A stretch of DNA of 42,249 nt. Origin: Gammaproteobacteria bacterium (lineage in GTDB: Bacteria > Pseudomonadota > Gammaproteobacteria > Pseudomonadales > Pseudohongiellaceae). A program made the translations under genes and the position numbers. This document shows positions 7,875-16,579 of the stretch, piece by piece. The stretch covers positions 1 through 42,249 of the forward strand of contig JAFMKB010000020.1 in the NCBI GenBank assembly GCA_017853205.1, given 5' to 3'. Within the stretch, counting starts at the first letter, position 1; the number at the start of each line of letters is the position of its first letter. The notes below the pieces were generated by a model. The model worked only from the letters and a program-made list of their open reading frames with translations. It made no database searches and was not told the DNA's origin.

Positions 7875-9512
7875 ATGAACAAATATAATCAAGGCCTGGA
7901 TAAAAACGCAGCGAATTTCGCACCGTTAACCCCACTTAATTTTATCGAGCGCGCCGCGAGTGTTTACCCAGATCAGACCTCTATCATACATGGTGATACT
8001 CGCTATACCTGGTCACAAACTTATTCGCGTGCCTGTCTGCTTGCCTCTGCGCTAGATGGAATGGGTGTAGGCGAGGGCGACACTGTTGCTTTCATGGGTG
8101 CCAATACGCCGGAGACATTCGAGGCGCATTTTGGTGTGCCGATGATCGGTGCTGTACTCAATGCGCTCAATGTGCGGCTCGATGCGAAAGCGATTGCTTT
8201 CATTCTGGAACATGCCGAGGTTCGCGTGCTTTTTACGGACCGCGAATACAGTGCAACGATCAAGACAGCGCTGGAGTTGCTGACCGATAAGCCGCGTGTG
8301 ATTGATATCGATGACCCGTATTTTGAAGGAGGGGAATTGCTAGGCGAGACGGATTACGAAGCGTTACTTCGCACGGGTGATCCTGACTACCGATGTTTCC
8401 AAGTAAAAGATGAATGGCAGGCTATCTCGCTCAATTATACCTCGGGCACAACGGGCGACCCGAAGGGCGTTGTTTTTCATCATCGAGGCGCCTACTTAAA
8501 TGCCCTCTCGAATGCGATGTGCTGGAATATGACGGCGCAGCCCGTTTATTTGTGGACCCTGCCTATGTTTCATTGCAATGGGTGGTGTTTCCCTTGGACG
8601 CTCGCGGCAGTGGCGGGTACCAGTGTGTGTCTGCGCCATGTGCGCGCAGATGTCATATTCGATTTGATTAAGTGCCACGGCGTCACTCATTTTTGCGGTG
8701 CCCCGGTTGTCCTCAATACTCTATTAAACGCCGATTCCAAACTGCACGACGGCGTACCTTCAGGCATCAATGCGATGACGGCGGGGGCAGCACCTCCGGC
8801 GGCGGTAATCGCTGGGATGGAGAAACTTGGGTTTAATGTCACGCACGTCTATGGCCTCACAGAGACTTATGGTCCCTGTGTCGTCAGTGCACCGCAGTCA
8901 AATTGGGCTGACATGGAGATCGATGCGCGCGCCGAACTCATGGCACGTCAGGGCGTGCGCGCGCCTCTGCAAGACGAACTAATGGTTGCTGATCCTGAAA
9001 CGCTCGTCCCCGTCCCGAAGGACGGGATGACTATGGGTGAAATATTTATGCGCGGAAATCTGGTCATGAAAGGCTATCTTAAGAACCCTAAGACCACCGA
9101 GGCATCGTTTGCCGGTGGATGGTTTCACTCGGGTGATTTAGCCGTTTGGCACGAGGATGGCTATGTGCAAATCAAGGACCGGTCGAAAGATATTATTATC
9201 TCAGGCGGTGAGAATATTTCATCCCTCGAAGTTGAATCGGTTCTGTTTCGCCATCCAAAAATACTTGAGGCTGCGGTGGTTGCGGCAAGTGATGAGAAAT
9301 GGGGTGAGGTACCCTGTGCCTTTGTTTGTCTCAAAGACGGTCAAGAAATGACAGCCCAAGAACTCATTGCCTATTGCCGCGAGGAGCTCGCGGCATTCAA
9401 AATTCCGAAAAAGGTCGACTTTGGCCCTATCGAGAAAACGTCGACAGGCAAGGTTCAAAAATACCTCCTGCGAGAGCGCGCTGAGAGCATACCTCTAGTT
9501 CTAAAGGCCTAG
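7875..9512 (+). CDS. Acyl-CoA synthetase (AMP-forming)
   Basis: This 545-residue enzyme activates a carboxylic acid to its acyl-CoA through an acyl-adenylate. All adenylate-forming motifs are present: the phosphate loop LNYTSGTTGDPKGV, the A5-type motif GLTETYGP, WFHSGDLAVWHEDGY, and the hinge DRSKDIIISGGENISS. The C-terminal catalytic Lys is in STGKVQKYLL. The N-terminal pattern (PLTPLNFIERAASVYPD) places it with medium-chain or short-chain acyl-CoA ligases of the kind that includes the methylmercaptopropionate ligase DmdB; the substrate cannot be fixed. A strong Shine-Dalgarno (AGGAGAAAGGG) precedes the ATG. Its stop overlaps the stop of the convergent gene within a CTAG at 9509-9512. Confidence 0.94.
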   Translation: MNKYNQGLDKNAANFAPLTPLNFIERAASVYPDQTSIIHGDTRYTWSQTYSRACLLASALDGMGVGEGDTVAFMGANTPETFEAHFGVPMIGAVLNALNVRLDAKAIAFILEHAEVRVLFTDREYSATIKTALELLTDKPRVIDIDDPYFEGGELLGETDYEALLRTGDPDYRCFQVKDEWQAISLNYTSGTTGDPKGVVFHHRGAYLNALSNAMCWNMTAQPVYLWTLPMFHCNGWCFPWTLAAVAGTSVCLRHVRADVIFDLIKCHGVTHFCGAPVVLNTLLNADSKLHDGVPSGINAMTAGAAPPAAVIAGMEKLGFNVTHVYGLTETYGPCVVSAPQSNWADMEIDARAELMARQGVRAPLQDELMVADPETLVPVPKDGMTMGEIFMRGNLVMKGYLKNPKTTEASFAGGWFHSGDLAVWHEDGYVQIKDRSKDIIISGGENISSLEVESVLFRHPKILEAAVVAASDEKWGEVPCAFVCLKDGQEMTAQELIAYCREELAAFKIPKKVDFGPIEKTSTGKVQKYLLRERAESIPLVLKA

Positions 9513-10189
9513 TCTCGATAGTGGTGCTTTATGGCTCCAACTTTGGCGTCCTCGTCAATCTTGAGCGTCACCTTATGATAGAGCCGGATGTCGCCTTTGA
9601 CTTCGGCGTTACTGTCGATAATTAACTCGGGTGGCTTATTGTTCCAGTTTAACCAGCGTGTCCAGGAGCGGCGACGGCCCTCGAAAATCACGTCGCCCTC
9701 AATCACGCTGCCTTTGGCAATGAGGACATCGCCATTGGTTGTGATAACACTGTCGCCGACGTGAGTATCGTTGAGAGAAATTTTCCCGTTAACCGTTTCT
9801 ACACTGCCACCAATCTTGCTGCCATTGCCAATGCGGATAGCCCCATTGATTGTTTCGAGTGAACGTCGGACAGTGACGTTTTCTCTCACTCGAATGCCGC
9901 CGTTGACGGTTTCAGCACTGTCGATAGCTGCATCATCCTCTATTTCTATGCCACCGTTAACGGTCTCGACAGCGGTTGCGTGAGCGTTTCGTCCAATGTC
10001 TATGCTGCCATTCACTGTCGAGACCTCGCTAACCTGTTCGTTTGCCGCGACTCGAATACTCCCGTTCACCTTGCTGATATCTCGAAATTCCTCGGCATGG
10101 CTGTTATTAGCAAATAAATAACTTGAGAGTAGCAGCGCGAGCAGCGACGCGGCGGCGAGTCGTCTATTGTGATTACTCTGAAATGGCAT
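9509..10189 (-). CDS. Exported VNG-repeat protein, predicted beta-solenoid
   Basis: This protein of about 226 residues has a signal peptide (LAAASLLALLLSSYLFANNSHA) and should be periplasmic or outer-membrane associated. Its body is six to seven tandem repeats of 18-19 residues, each starting V/I-N-G-x-I (VNGSIRV, VNGSIDI, VNGGIEI, VNGGIRV, INGAIRI, VNGKISL, TNGDVLI). Such spacing predicts one beta-solenoid coil per repeat, as in DUF4097-like and bactofilin-like proteins. A further strand-rich segment follows, with a Trp/Arg-rich stretch RRRSWTRWLNW. The start at 10189 is preferred over one 17 codons upstream because it has GGAGGA eight bases ahead and starts the signal peptide. Function is unknown; a structural or scaffold role is inferred. 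Confidence 0.82.
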   Translation of the reverse strand: MPFQSNHNRRLAAASLLALLLSSYLFANNSHAEEFRDISKVNGSIRVAANEQVSEVSTVNGSIDIGRNAHATAVETVNGGIEIEDDAAIDSAETVNGGIRVRENVTVRRSLETINGAIRIGNGSKIGGSVETVNGKISLNDTHVGDSVITTNGDVLIAKGSVIEGDVIFEGRRRSWTRWLNWNNKPPELIIDSNAEVKGDIRLYHKVTLKIDEDAKVGAIKHHYRD

Positions 10190-10586
10190 TGGGTTTCCTC
10201 CTTCGTGGAGTTTTAATTTAGTAGACCGGCTACGGTCCAAGTAATTACAGCGTTCTTGTTAAGTTGCAAAGCAAGTACTTTGCCAATAAATAAAAATATA
10301 ACTATTTCAATGGCATGTGGATTTCAATGCTGTTCTAAAAAACTTATAGAGGCGAAATTCGCCAAAAATTATTCGTTTCAACATCGCCGCAGACTCGGGC
10401 CGTTGATGGATCTCTCAAAGGGGCAACACTGCTTTACAGTCTGTGGGCTATGGGCTAACGTCTACTCGAATTATTTTCCTGCCTCGTTCTATCTAGACGA
10501 CTAACTTCGGGAAAAGTTACTCACTCTTAGAAAAAGCCTGCCATCATTTTGTATGGAAACTATGAGAAAACTATGAGGAAACTGCG
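10190..10586. other. Divergent intergenic region upstream of MBL-fold gene
   Basis: These 397 bases are AT-richer than the neighbours and hold no gene I believe; an 82-codon frame at 10256-10504 looks accidental because it has no ribosome site and no recognisable composition. Visible structure is a hairpin GCAAAG-6-CTTTGC at 10266-10283, a perfect inverted repeat GGCGAA-A-TTCGCC at 10351-10363, and two copies of AAACTATGAG at 10557-10566 and 10568-10577 just before the downstream start. Promoters for both flanking genes should be here. Confidence 0.45.
10351..10363. repeat. Perfect inverted repeat, operator-like
   Basis: GGCGAA and TTCGCC are separated by one base, giving a 13-base near-continuous dyad. 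The centre is too short for a stable RNA hairpin, so a dimeric repressor or activator site between two divergent genes is the better reading. The protein that would bind is unknown. Confidence 0.35.
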
Positions 10587-11717
10587 ATGAGAGAGCGAAA
10601 TAAACAGGCGTCTAGCCGCTGCGCGTTGCGAAACATTTCGCCCAAGAAAGTCTACACAAATTATGTATTAGGCTGTTTGAGCGCAGCGGTCGTTGCCTGT
10701 GCCTTACCAAGCGTCGCGCTTGCGCAGGGCGAGATACGCGAGTCTGCTTCGCATCGCTTCGAAGAAGTCGCCGACGGTGTGTGGCTAGCAACAGGCAGTG
10801 GTAGCGTCTACACGATGAGCAATGCCCTGGTGCTTGTGGGGTCAGAGGACACGCTACTTGTTGACTCGCATGTCACTGCGGCGGCATCGAGAGCGTTAAT
10901 CGAGTCCTTATCAGTGCTAACTGACAAGCCGGTCCGCTACCTCGTAAACAGCCATTATCACTTTGATCATGCGCACGGGAATCAGAGTTTTCCGCCCGGC
11001 GTTGAGATCATCGGTCATGAGTACACTCGCATGAAGCTCAATGGCGAGGCGGGAAATGTGTTAGAGGAAGTTACGTTTAAGAGTTTTTCCGATCCCGTCC
11101 CAGGCACGGTCCGTAGTTTGGAGCGACAGGCGGCAGACGCATCGAGCGGCGCGCGTCGTGAGCAGCTATTGCAGCAGGCGAAGGTTCAAAGGGACTATAT
11201 GGAGGCGATAAAGGAAATCGTTCCTACCCCGCCAAATATAACGCTCGAATCGAAAATGACGCTGTTTCAAACCCTCGAAGGAGGGAGCCGTGAAATTCAG
11301 TTGCGCCATTTTGGCCGCGCTCATACCGGCGGGGATGTGTTGGTGTGGTTGCCCGACGAAAAGGTTGTATTCACCGGCGACATGATGTTGCCCGGTATTG
11401 CCTACATGGGCGATGGGCACGTCGATGAATGGCCAGCAACATTAGATGGCCTGAAAGAACTAGACTTCGAGATTTGGCTGCCGGGCCACGGACCTGTGAT
11501 GCGGACACGCAAGCCTATTCACGATTTTCAAGCCTACCTTCGAGATCTCTGGATAAAAGCGAGCGACATGTATGCTGCAGGCATTGATGCCGCCACGGCT
11601 GCCGAGACGCTGGATATGACCAATCATTCAGAAAATTTCGCTCAGATACGCGCGCCGGGTGTCGATCCACGCGCAATCAACCGCATCTATTCGCTCTTGG
11701 AGGCGCGCGAAAACTAA
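10587..11717 (+). CDS. Exported MBL-fold metallo-hydrolase
   Basis: This 376-residue metallo-beta-lactamase-fold hydrolase has an N-terminal export signal (YVLGCLSAAVVACALPSVALAQ, ending near residue 47) and so should be periplasmic. The zinc motif HYHFDHAHG gives the H-x-H-x-D-H set; further ligands are expected in RAHTGGDVLVWLP, the Asp of VFTGDMM and the His of LPGHGPV. The insert between the first motif and the HTGGD segment (about residues 165-220) is helical and Gln/Arg-rich. The family includes beta-lactamases, lactonases and sulfur hydrolases, and nothing here chooses among them. The ATG at 10587 has GAGGA seven bases upstream, but the positively charged stretch before the signal is long (about 30 residues), so a later start is possible. 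Confidence 0.9.
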   Translation: MRERNKQASSRCALRNISPKKVYTNYVLGCLSAAVVACALPSVALAQGEIRESASHRFEEVADGVWLATGSGSVYTMSNALVLVGSEDTLLVDSHVTAAASRALIESLSVLTDKPVRYLVNSHYHFDHAHGNQSFPPGVEIIGHEYTRMKLNGEAGNVLEEVTFKSFSDPVPGTVRSLERQAADASSGARREQLLQQAKVQRDYMEAIKEIVPTPPNITLESKMTLFQTLEGGSREIQLRHFGRAHTGGDVLVWLPDEKVVFTGDMMLPGIAYMGDGHVDEWPATLDGLKELDFEIWLPGHGPVMRTRKPIHDFQAYLRDLWIKASDMYAAGIDAATAAETLDMTNHSENFAQIRAPGVDPRAINRIYSLLEAREN

Positions 11718-11812
11718 TTTCCGTGCGGTTTGCAGGCCAGAGGAAAGATTCCTAGCGAAGGTTAGTCTAGCAGCGTGAAGAGCGACAATAATAAGAAGAA
11801 CAGGAAAAGTAG

Positions 11813-12235
11813 ATGATTGACGTTAACGACCGACCGATTTTTCTGAAGCCAGGACACAATGCTGGCGATTTACTCGAATCGCGTGAATGGAAAATTCTAC
11901 GCGAAGAACGGGGACTCGTTGATGTGGAAGCGCACCTGCCCAGCCATTTACTCAACCCTCGCGATCAACTCTTCGGCGGCTTCACCGGAACCTATGTAGA
12001 TATGATCTCGATCTGGACGGTGCGCACGCTATTCGACTCTCAGCAGCAGTTCAAATGGTCTGCTACGGTGAATATGCGAATTGATTATTTCGCCCCTGTT
12101 CTTGGGCCGCGCTTTAAGCTGCGCGGCGAACTAATTAAGGATGGTCGCTCAACCTGCCTCGTCGCGACCCATTTCGAAGATCTGGACGGCATCAAACTGG
12201 TTTACGCCATCACGACACTGCGAAAGAGCGACTAG
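11813..12235 (+). CDS. Hotdog-fold thioesterase, PaaI/4HBT type
   Basis: This 140-residue protein fits the hotdog thioesterase fold, which hydrolyses acyl-CoA or acyl-ACP thioesters in the cytosol. The signature helix is LLNPRDQLFGGFTGTYVDMISIW, with the G-G-x-x-x-x-x-x-D pattern seen in PaaI-like enzymes where an acidic residue on this helix acts in catalysis. Strands with the pattern TVNMRIDYFAPV and FKLRGELIKDGRSTCLVATHFED follow as expected. An AGGA site stands eight bases before the ATG. It follows the MBL gene by 95 bases and converges with amtB, leaving only six bases between stops. The substrate is unknown. Confidence 0.88.
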   Translation: MIDVNDRPIFLKPGHNAGDLLESREWKILREERGLVDVEAHLPSHLLNPRDQLFGGFTGTYVDMISIWTVRTLFDSQQQFKWSATVNMRIDYFAPVLGPRFKLRGELIKDGRSTCLVATHFEDLDGIKLVYAITTLRKSD

Positions 12236-12241
12236 CACGAG

Positions 12242-13555
12242 CTACATCGAGTAGCCCTTCTCGTCGTGGTCGACGATATCGAGGCCGATCTGCTCTTCCT
12301 CAGCTGATACGCGGATGCCACCGGTGAGCGCGCTGACGAGCTTAAGCAATCCGAAGGTCAGGACGAAGGTAAAGAGGCCAACGACGACGATACCGAAGGC
12401 TTGTACTAAAAGCTGTGAGCCAATTGTCATTCCCTCTGCCAGCCCATTGCCGCTGAAGATGCCCAGATTATCCGAGACAAGCACGCCTGCGAGGAGAGTG
12501 CCAACTATGCCTCCGACACCGTGAACAGGGAATACGTCTAGGGAATCATCGATGCGCATTTTCTGCTTAAGATATGTTGTGCAGAAGTAGCAGACTACGC
12601 CACCGGATAAACCGACAAGCACTGCGGCGGCGGGACCCACTGAGCCCGACGCAGGTGTGATTGTCGCGAGACCTGCGACCATGCCTGTGATCGCGCCGAG
12701 GCCACTTGGCTTGCCATATTTAAGCCATTCGATCGCCATCCACGTAACAGCGCCGGTTGCCGCCGAGAGATGGGTCACCAACATCGCCATGCCAGCGCTA
12801 CCGTCTGCTGCGAGGGCGCTGCCGGCATTAAACCCGAACCAGCCAACCCACAGCATTCCGGCGCCAGAGAAGCTCATAGTCAAATTATGCGGCATCATGG
12901 GTGCGGTGAGAAATCCTGTGCGGGGACCCAAAAATAACGCAGTTACAAGCGCGCCGACACCTGCGGTGACGTGGACAACGGTGCCGCCAGCGAAGTCGAT
13001 GAGCCCCATCTGCCCGAGCCATCCTCCACCCCATACCCAGTTGGCGACGGGGAAGTAGACGAGCAGTGTCCAAAGTGTCGTAAAGAGGAGCATCGATGAA
13101 AACTTGATGCGCTCGACGAATGCGCCAACCATTAACGCGGGGGTGATAATCGCGAAGGTCATTTGGAAAGTGGCAAAGACACTTTCAGGTATATCGCCTG
13201 CAAGTGAGTCAACCGTGACGCCGCTGAACATCGCCTTACTCAGGCCGCCCCAATAAGCCGACTCGGCTGGGCCGAAGGCTATGCTGTAGCCGGCAATGAG
13301 CCATAACACTGAAATCACAGCGGCAATCGCGAAGCACTGCATTAAAACTGACAGTACGTTTTTCGTCCTCACAAGTCCGCCGTAAAATAATGAAAGGCCT
13401 GGAAGTGTCATAAACAGAACGAGCGCAGTAGCAGTGAGAATCCATGCAGTATTGGCGCTATTTAATTCAACTGCTTCCTGCGCGAAAATGGCGCTGGGCG
13501 CAGCAAAGAGAAGCGCCGCTGCGGCGATTTTTTGAAAGGTTTTCATGTCTGTCAT
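12242..13555 (-). CDS. amtB: Ammonium transporter AmtB
   Basis: This is a 437-residue ammonium channel of the Amt/MEP/Rh family with a cleavable-looking N-terminal signal (IAAAALLFAAPSAIFAQ) and eleven predicted membrane helices. Family landmarks are visible: the pore Asp in GLIDFAGGTVVHVTAG with the first twin His, and the second twin His in VFPVHGVGGIVGTLL. It is 20 bases downstream of glnK on the same strand, the usual glnK-amtB operon in which GlnK blocks the channel when nitrogen is sufficient. The start could be the first ATG or the one three codons later; the Shine-Dalgarno spacing is not ideal for either. Confidence 0.96.
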   Translation of the reverse strand: MTDMKTFQKIAAAALLFAAPSAIFAQEAVELNSANTAWILTATALVLFMTLPGLSLFYGGLVRTKNVLSVLMQCFAIAAVISVLWLIAGYSIAFGPAESAYWGGLSKAMFSGVTVDSLAGDIPESVFATFQMTFAIITPALMVGAFVERIKFSSMLLFTTLWTLLVYFPVANWVWGGGWLGQMGLIDFAGGTVVHVTAGVGALVTALFLGPRTGFLTAPMMPHNLTMSFSGAGMLWVGWFGFNAGSALAADGSAGMAMLVTHLSAATGAVTWMAIEWLKYGKPSGLGAITGMVAGLATITPASGSVGPAAAVLVGLSGGVVCYFCTTYLKQKMRIDDSLDVFPVHGVGGIVGTLLAGVLVSDNLGIFSGNGLAEGMTIGSQLLVQAFGIVVVGLFTFVLTFGLLKLVSALTGGIRVSAEEEQIGLDIVDHDEKGYSM

Positions 13556-13575
13556 TGCCTTGTTATTTTTGGGGG

Positions 13576-14032
<457 letters not shown>

Positions 14033-14075
14033 TTTGCGGCGACTATCAACGCTAAAACTGTAACATGGTATCGGC

Positions 14076-15158
14076 CTAAGCTCCATCGATCTCGCTGACT
14101 TTGATATCTGCTAACAGGTACTTTAAAGAGTCACGTTGGCGCCCCCAGTGTCCCGCGAGCAGCGCGCCAGAAATGTTATGCCAGATACTAAAAATAGCTG
14201 CTGGAAGGGCGGCTGTTGCGGAGAAAAATTGTAGCGAAAGCGCCGCTGCGAGCCCTGAGTTCTGCATGCCGACCTCGATCGCTATGGTTTGACTTTGGGT
14301 AAGATCGAATCCGAGGAGCCTGCTCAGGGTGAAGCCCCCTGCGATGCCCAGGGCGTTGTGAAGGATTACTGCTAGGACTATTAGTGGGCCAATTCCCTGA
14401 AGCTGTGGTGCATTCAGCGCAACCACAATGCCGATTATGAGCAAAATGCAGATCACCGATAATAGTGGTAGCACCGGCTGTAACGCAGCGCTCACGCGTG
14501 GTAGCAGGGCTCGAAAACCTGCGCCAACCAGGACAGGGACAAACACGATCTGCAGCAGGTTTTTGATCATCGCCACTTCGTCTACGGCAACCTGTTCTGC
14601 CAGATAGAACTGGCTCAGCAAGGGAGTCGCGACGACGCCAACGAGCGTAGACACAAAAGTCATACTCACCGATAACGCTAAGTCGCCGCGAGCCAGAAAA
14701 CAGATGACATTAGATGCTGTGCCTCCGGCGCAGCTGCCGACGAGAACCATCCCCACGGTCAGAGGTGTAGATAGCTGCAAGAGCTTCGCCAGTGTCAGTG
14801 CTAAAATCGGCATTAGCAAAAATTGCAGAGCAACACCTACCGCAACCGGACGCGGGTCACGTGCGATGCGTGCAGCATCCTCCCGGGTGAGCGTTAGCCC
14901 CATCATGAACATTATCGAGGCAAGTAATGGGACAATCATGAACTGAGAAGACACGAAGCTGTCCGGCTTTAGCGCGCCTGCGGTAGCTATAAGTAAGGCG
15001 AGAATCGGGAAGAGCCGGGTGAGGCGCGATTGACGAGGGGTCATAGACATCTGGGGGCGAGTGCTTTGTCTCACCGCAGGGCGCTTATTTTGAATTGTTG
15101 GCATTGGCGGGGGATCTCTATCACTCAAAGTATCGCTGGCATTAGGTAAGCTTAGCAT
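14076..15158 (-). CDS. Bile acid:sodium symporter family transporter
   Basis: This 360-residue inner-membrane protein has about nine to ten helices from residue 48 on. The conserved GSCAGGTASNVICFLARGD segment and the later IEVGMQNSGLAAAL segment are the two crossover motifs of the SBF/ASBT family, which in bacteria moves organic anions such as pantoate or ketopantoate with sodium. The substrate here is unknown. The first 45 residues are polar and Pro/Arg-rich, so the real start may be a later Met (residue 19 or 37-39). It lies 161 bases upstream of glnK on the same strand. Confidence 0.9.
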   Translation of the reverse strand: MLSLPNASDTLSDRDPPPMPTIQNKRPAVRQSTRPQMSMTPRQSRLTRLFPILALLIATAGALKPDSFVSSQFMIVPLLASIMFMMGLTLTREDAARIARDPRPVAVGVALQFLLMPILALTLAKLLQLSTPLTVGMVLVGSCAGGTASNVICFLARGDLALSVSMTFVSTLVGVVATPLLSQFYLAEQVAVDEVAMIKNLLQIVFVPVLVGAGFRALLPRVSAALQPVLPLLSVICILLIIGIVVALNAPQLQGIGPLIVLAVILHNALGIAGGFTLSRLLGFDLTQSQTIAIEVGMQNSGLAAALSLQFFSATAALPAAIFSIWHNISGALLAGHWGRQRDSLKYLLADIKVSEIDGA

Positions 15159-15422
15159 GCGAATAGAGGTACGTTCAGCAACGGTTCAGTCCGTTGACGC
15201 TACTGTTTCAATGAGAAGTTGGAAGTCGTGACCGGACGTCGCAGCCTTGTCTGAGTAGCTGTAACATTCCCGCGCTCTCTGCGTTAACCCCAAGGCAATG
15301 TCGCTATCCTAGCCACCTCGGTAAGTTCGATCAAAAACGCATAGGTAAGAGGCTCGACTTTATAATTGCCAGAACACCAGTAATTCAGACTAGCTGAAAA
15401 CAGTAAAAAAGAGGATTCGATT

Positions 15423-15782
15423 ATGATCAGAGCGATAACAGTTTTTACCTTAGGTTTGCTTCTCAATGGCTGCTTAGTCACGGTCGAGTCCGACTCAGAT
15501 TCAGTGCAGCAGGTATGGAGCGAGAGCGACGTATCGCGGTTGAAGTTAGGCCTCAGCGATGGAGATTGGGTGCGCAGCTCCTTCGGCGACCCTGTGACTA
15601 AGCTGAATTATGCCGACGGCACCGAGATCTGGAAATACCGGAATATCTCTGAGAAAGATACCGAGGTGGGTGTCTTCCTGCTGTTCTCGTTCGATGTTGA
15701 GCAAGAGCGGGTAGAGACGCTTTCGATCGAATTTACCAACGGCGTAGTCACCAATTACTGGATTGAAGAAGACCGCTTCTAG
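15423..15782 (+). CDS. Small lipoprotein, SmpA/BamE-like fold possible
   Basis: This 119-residue protein has a short signal and a lipobox LLNGC with Cys17 as the lipidation site, so it should be a lipoprotein; Leu at +2 favours the outer membrane. The rest (LKLGLSDGDWVRSSFGDPV, then a strand-rich WKYRN and FTNGVVTNYWIEE) follows the SmpA/OmlA pattern of two helices packed on a beta sheet, where G-x-x-x-x-x-V-x-x-x-x-G-x-P is typical. It is too divergent to call bamE. A terminator-like hairpin follows at 15800-15821. It stands alone between a divergent transporter and the ECF operon. Confidence 0.8.
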   Translation: MIRAITVFTLGLLLNGCLVTVESDSDSVQQVWSESDVSRLKLGLSDGDWVRSSFGDPVTKLNYADGTEIWKYRNISEKDTEVGVFLLFSFDVEQERVETLSIEFTNGVVTNYWIEEDRF

Positions 15783-15799
15783 ATAAATACGCACGAATG

Positions 15800-15821
15800 A
15801 GGCCTCCGCAGTGGGGCCTTT
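15800..15821 (+). terminator. Rho-independent terminator after lipoprotein gene
   Basis: AGGCC at 15800-15804 pairs with GGCCT at 15815-15819, extended by weaker pairs, and is followed by a short T run. It lies 18 bases after the lipoprotein stop. The T tract is short, so strength may be modest. Confidence 0.55.
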
Positions 15822-15988
15822 GTGCGCGTTTACCCTCCCCATCAGGGCTTATCAGCTCTCATCTTAATGGGCACCTCGATAAGCCAGCCCCTAGCTGAAG
15901 CATTGAAAATGCTGATTCTCTACTTTTCCTCCCTACTGCTATATTCCCCGATGTAACTTTTTTTAGGCCGCCACGTCTTTAAGAACAT

Positions 15989-16504
15989 ATGCAAATTGAA
16001 TTCCAGCAAGCGATAGAGAAACATCGTCAACGAGTCGTGACGCTAGCGCGCTATAGCCTGCGCTCGCCTGCCGATGCCGAGGATATCGCGCAAGAGGTGT
16101 TCGTTAAACTCTGGCAGCATTGGCCAAAAATAGACCCCGATAAGCAGCTGTCTTGGTTGCTGCGGGTGACCCATAACGCGATTATCGATTTCGTGAGACG
16201 TCGCAAGACCAGAAATGATTCGATAGATGAGGCCGTCGACGTAGAGGCGCAAGCGGCTGAACACTCCCAGTTCGACGCGCTTGAGAATAACCAACTGACC
16301 GCGAGCCTTACCAAGGCAATAAGGCAGCTAGACGACCCTTTTCGGTCAATTCTCGTGATGCGTGATATTCAGGGGCTAAGCTACGCAGATATTGAAGAGA
16401 GTCTTGAAATGAATGCGAGTCAGGTCAAGGTTTATCTGCACAGGGCGCGTCGTAAGCTGCGCGCTGATCCCCAACTACGGATGCGGTTTGAAGAGATGAT
16501 CTAG
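15989..16504 (+). CDS. ECF-type RNA polymerase sigma factor
   Basis: This 171-residue extracytoplasmic-function sigma factor has region 2 at about 10-80 (ADAEDIAQEVFVKLWQHW and LLRVTHNAIIDFVRRRK) and region 4 at about 105-160 (LDDPFRSILVMRDIQGLSYADIEESLEMNASQVKVYLHRARRKL, given by its landmarks). No region 1.1 or 3 is present, as expected. It is followed after 24-75 bases by a gene with a zinc-finger and membrane helix, its likely anti-sigma factor, and then by an exported DUF4252-like protein. The cluster probably senses an envelope signal. No autoregulatory ECF promoter could be recognised upstream. Confidence 0.93.
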   Translation: MQIEFQQAIEKHRQRVVTLARYSLRSPADAEDIAQEVFVKLWQHWPKIDPDKQLSWLLRVTHNAIIDFVRRRKTRNDSIDEAVDVEAQAAEHSQFDALENNQLTASLTKAIRQLDDPFRSILVMRDIQGLSYADIEESLEMNASQVKVYLHRARRKLRADPQLRMRFEEMI

Positions 16505-16579
16505 CCCTCCAGCGACGTTGTTACAGAGATGAAAGAATCAGAGAATTTAGAGAGTCAGAAAATTAAGGCGGAACAGCAA

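Noticed and set aside
10256-10504. 82-codon open frame upstream of the MBL-fold gene
   Set aside because: There is no ribosome binding site and no recognisable domain, and its codon use is unlike its neighbours.
12657-13058. 133-codon open frame on the plus strand
   Set aside because: It lies antisense inside amtB and has Pro/Ala-rich shadow composition.
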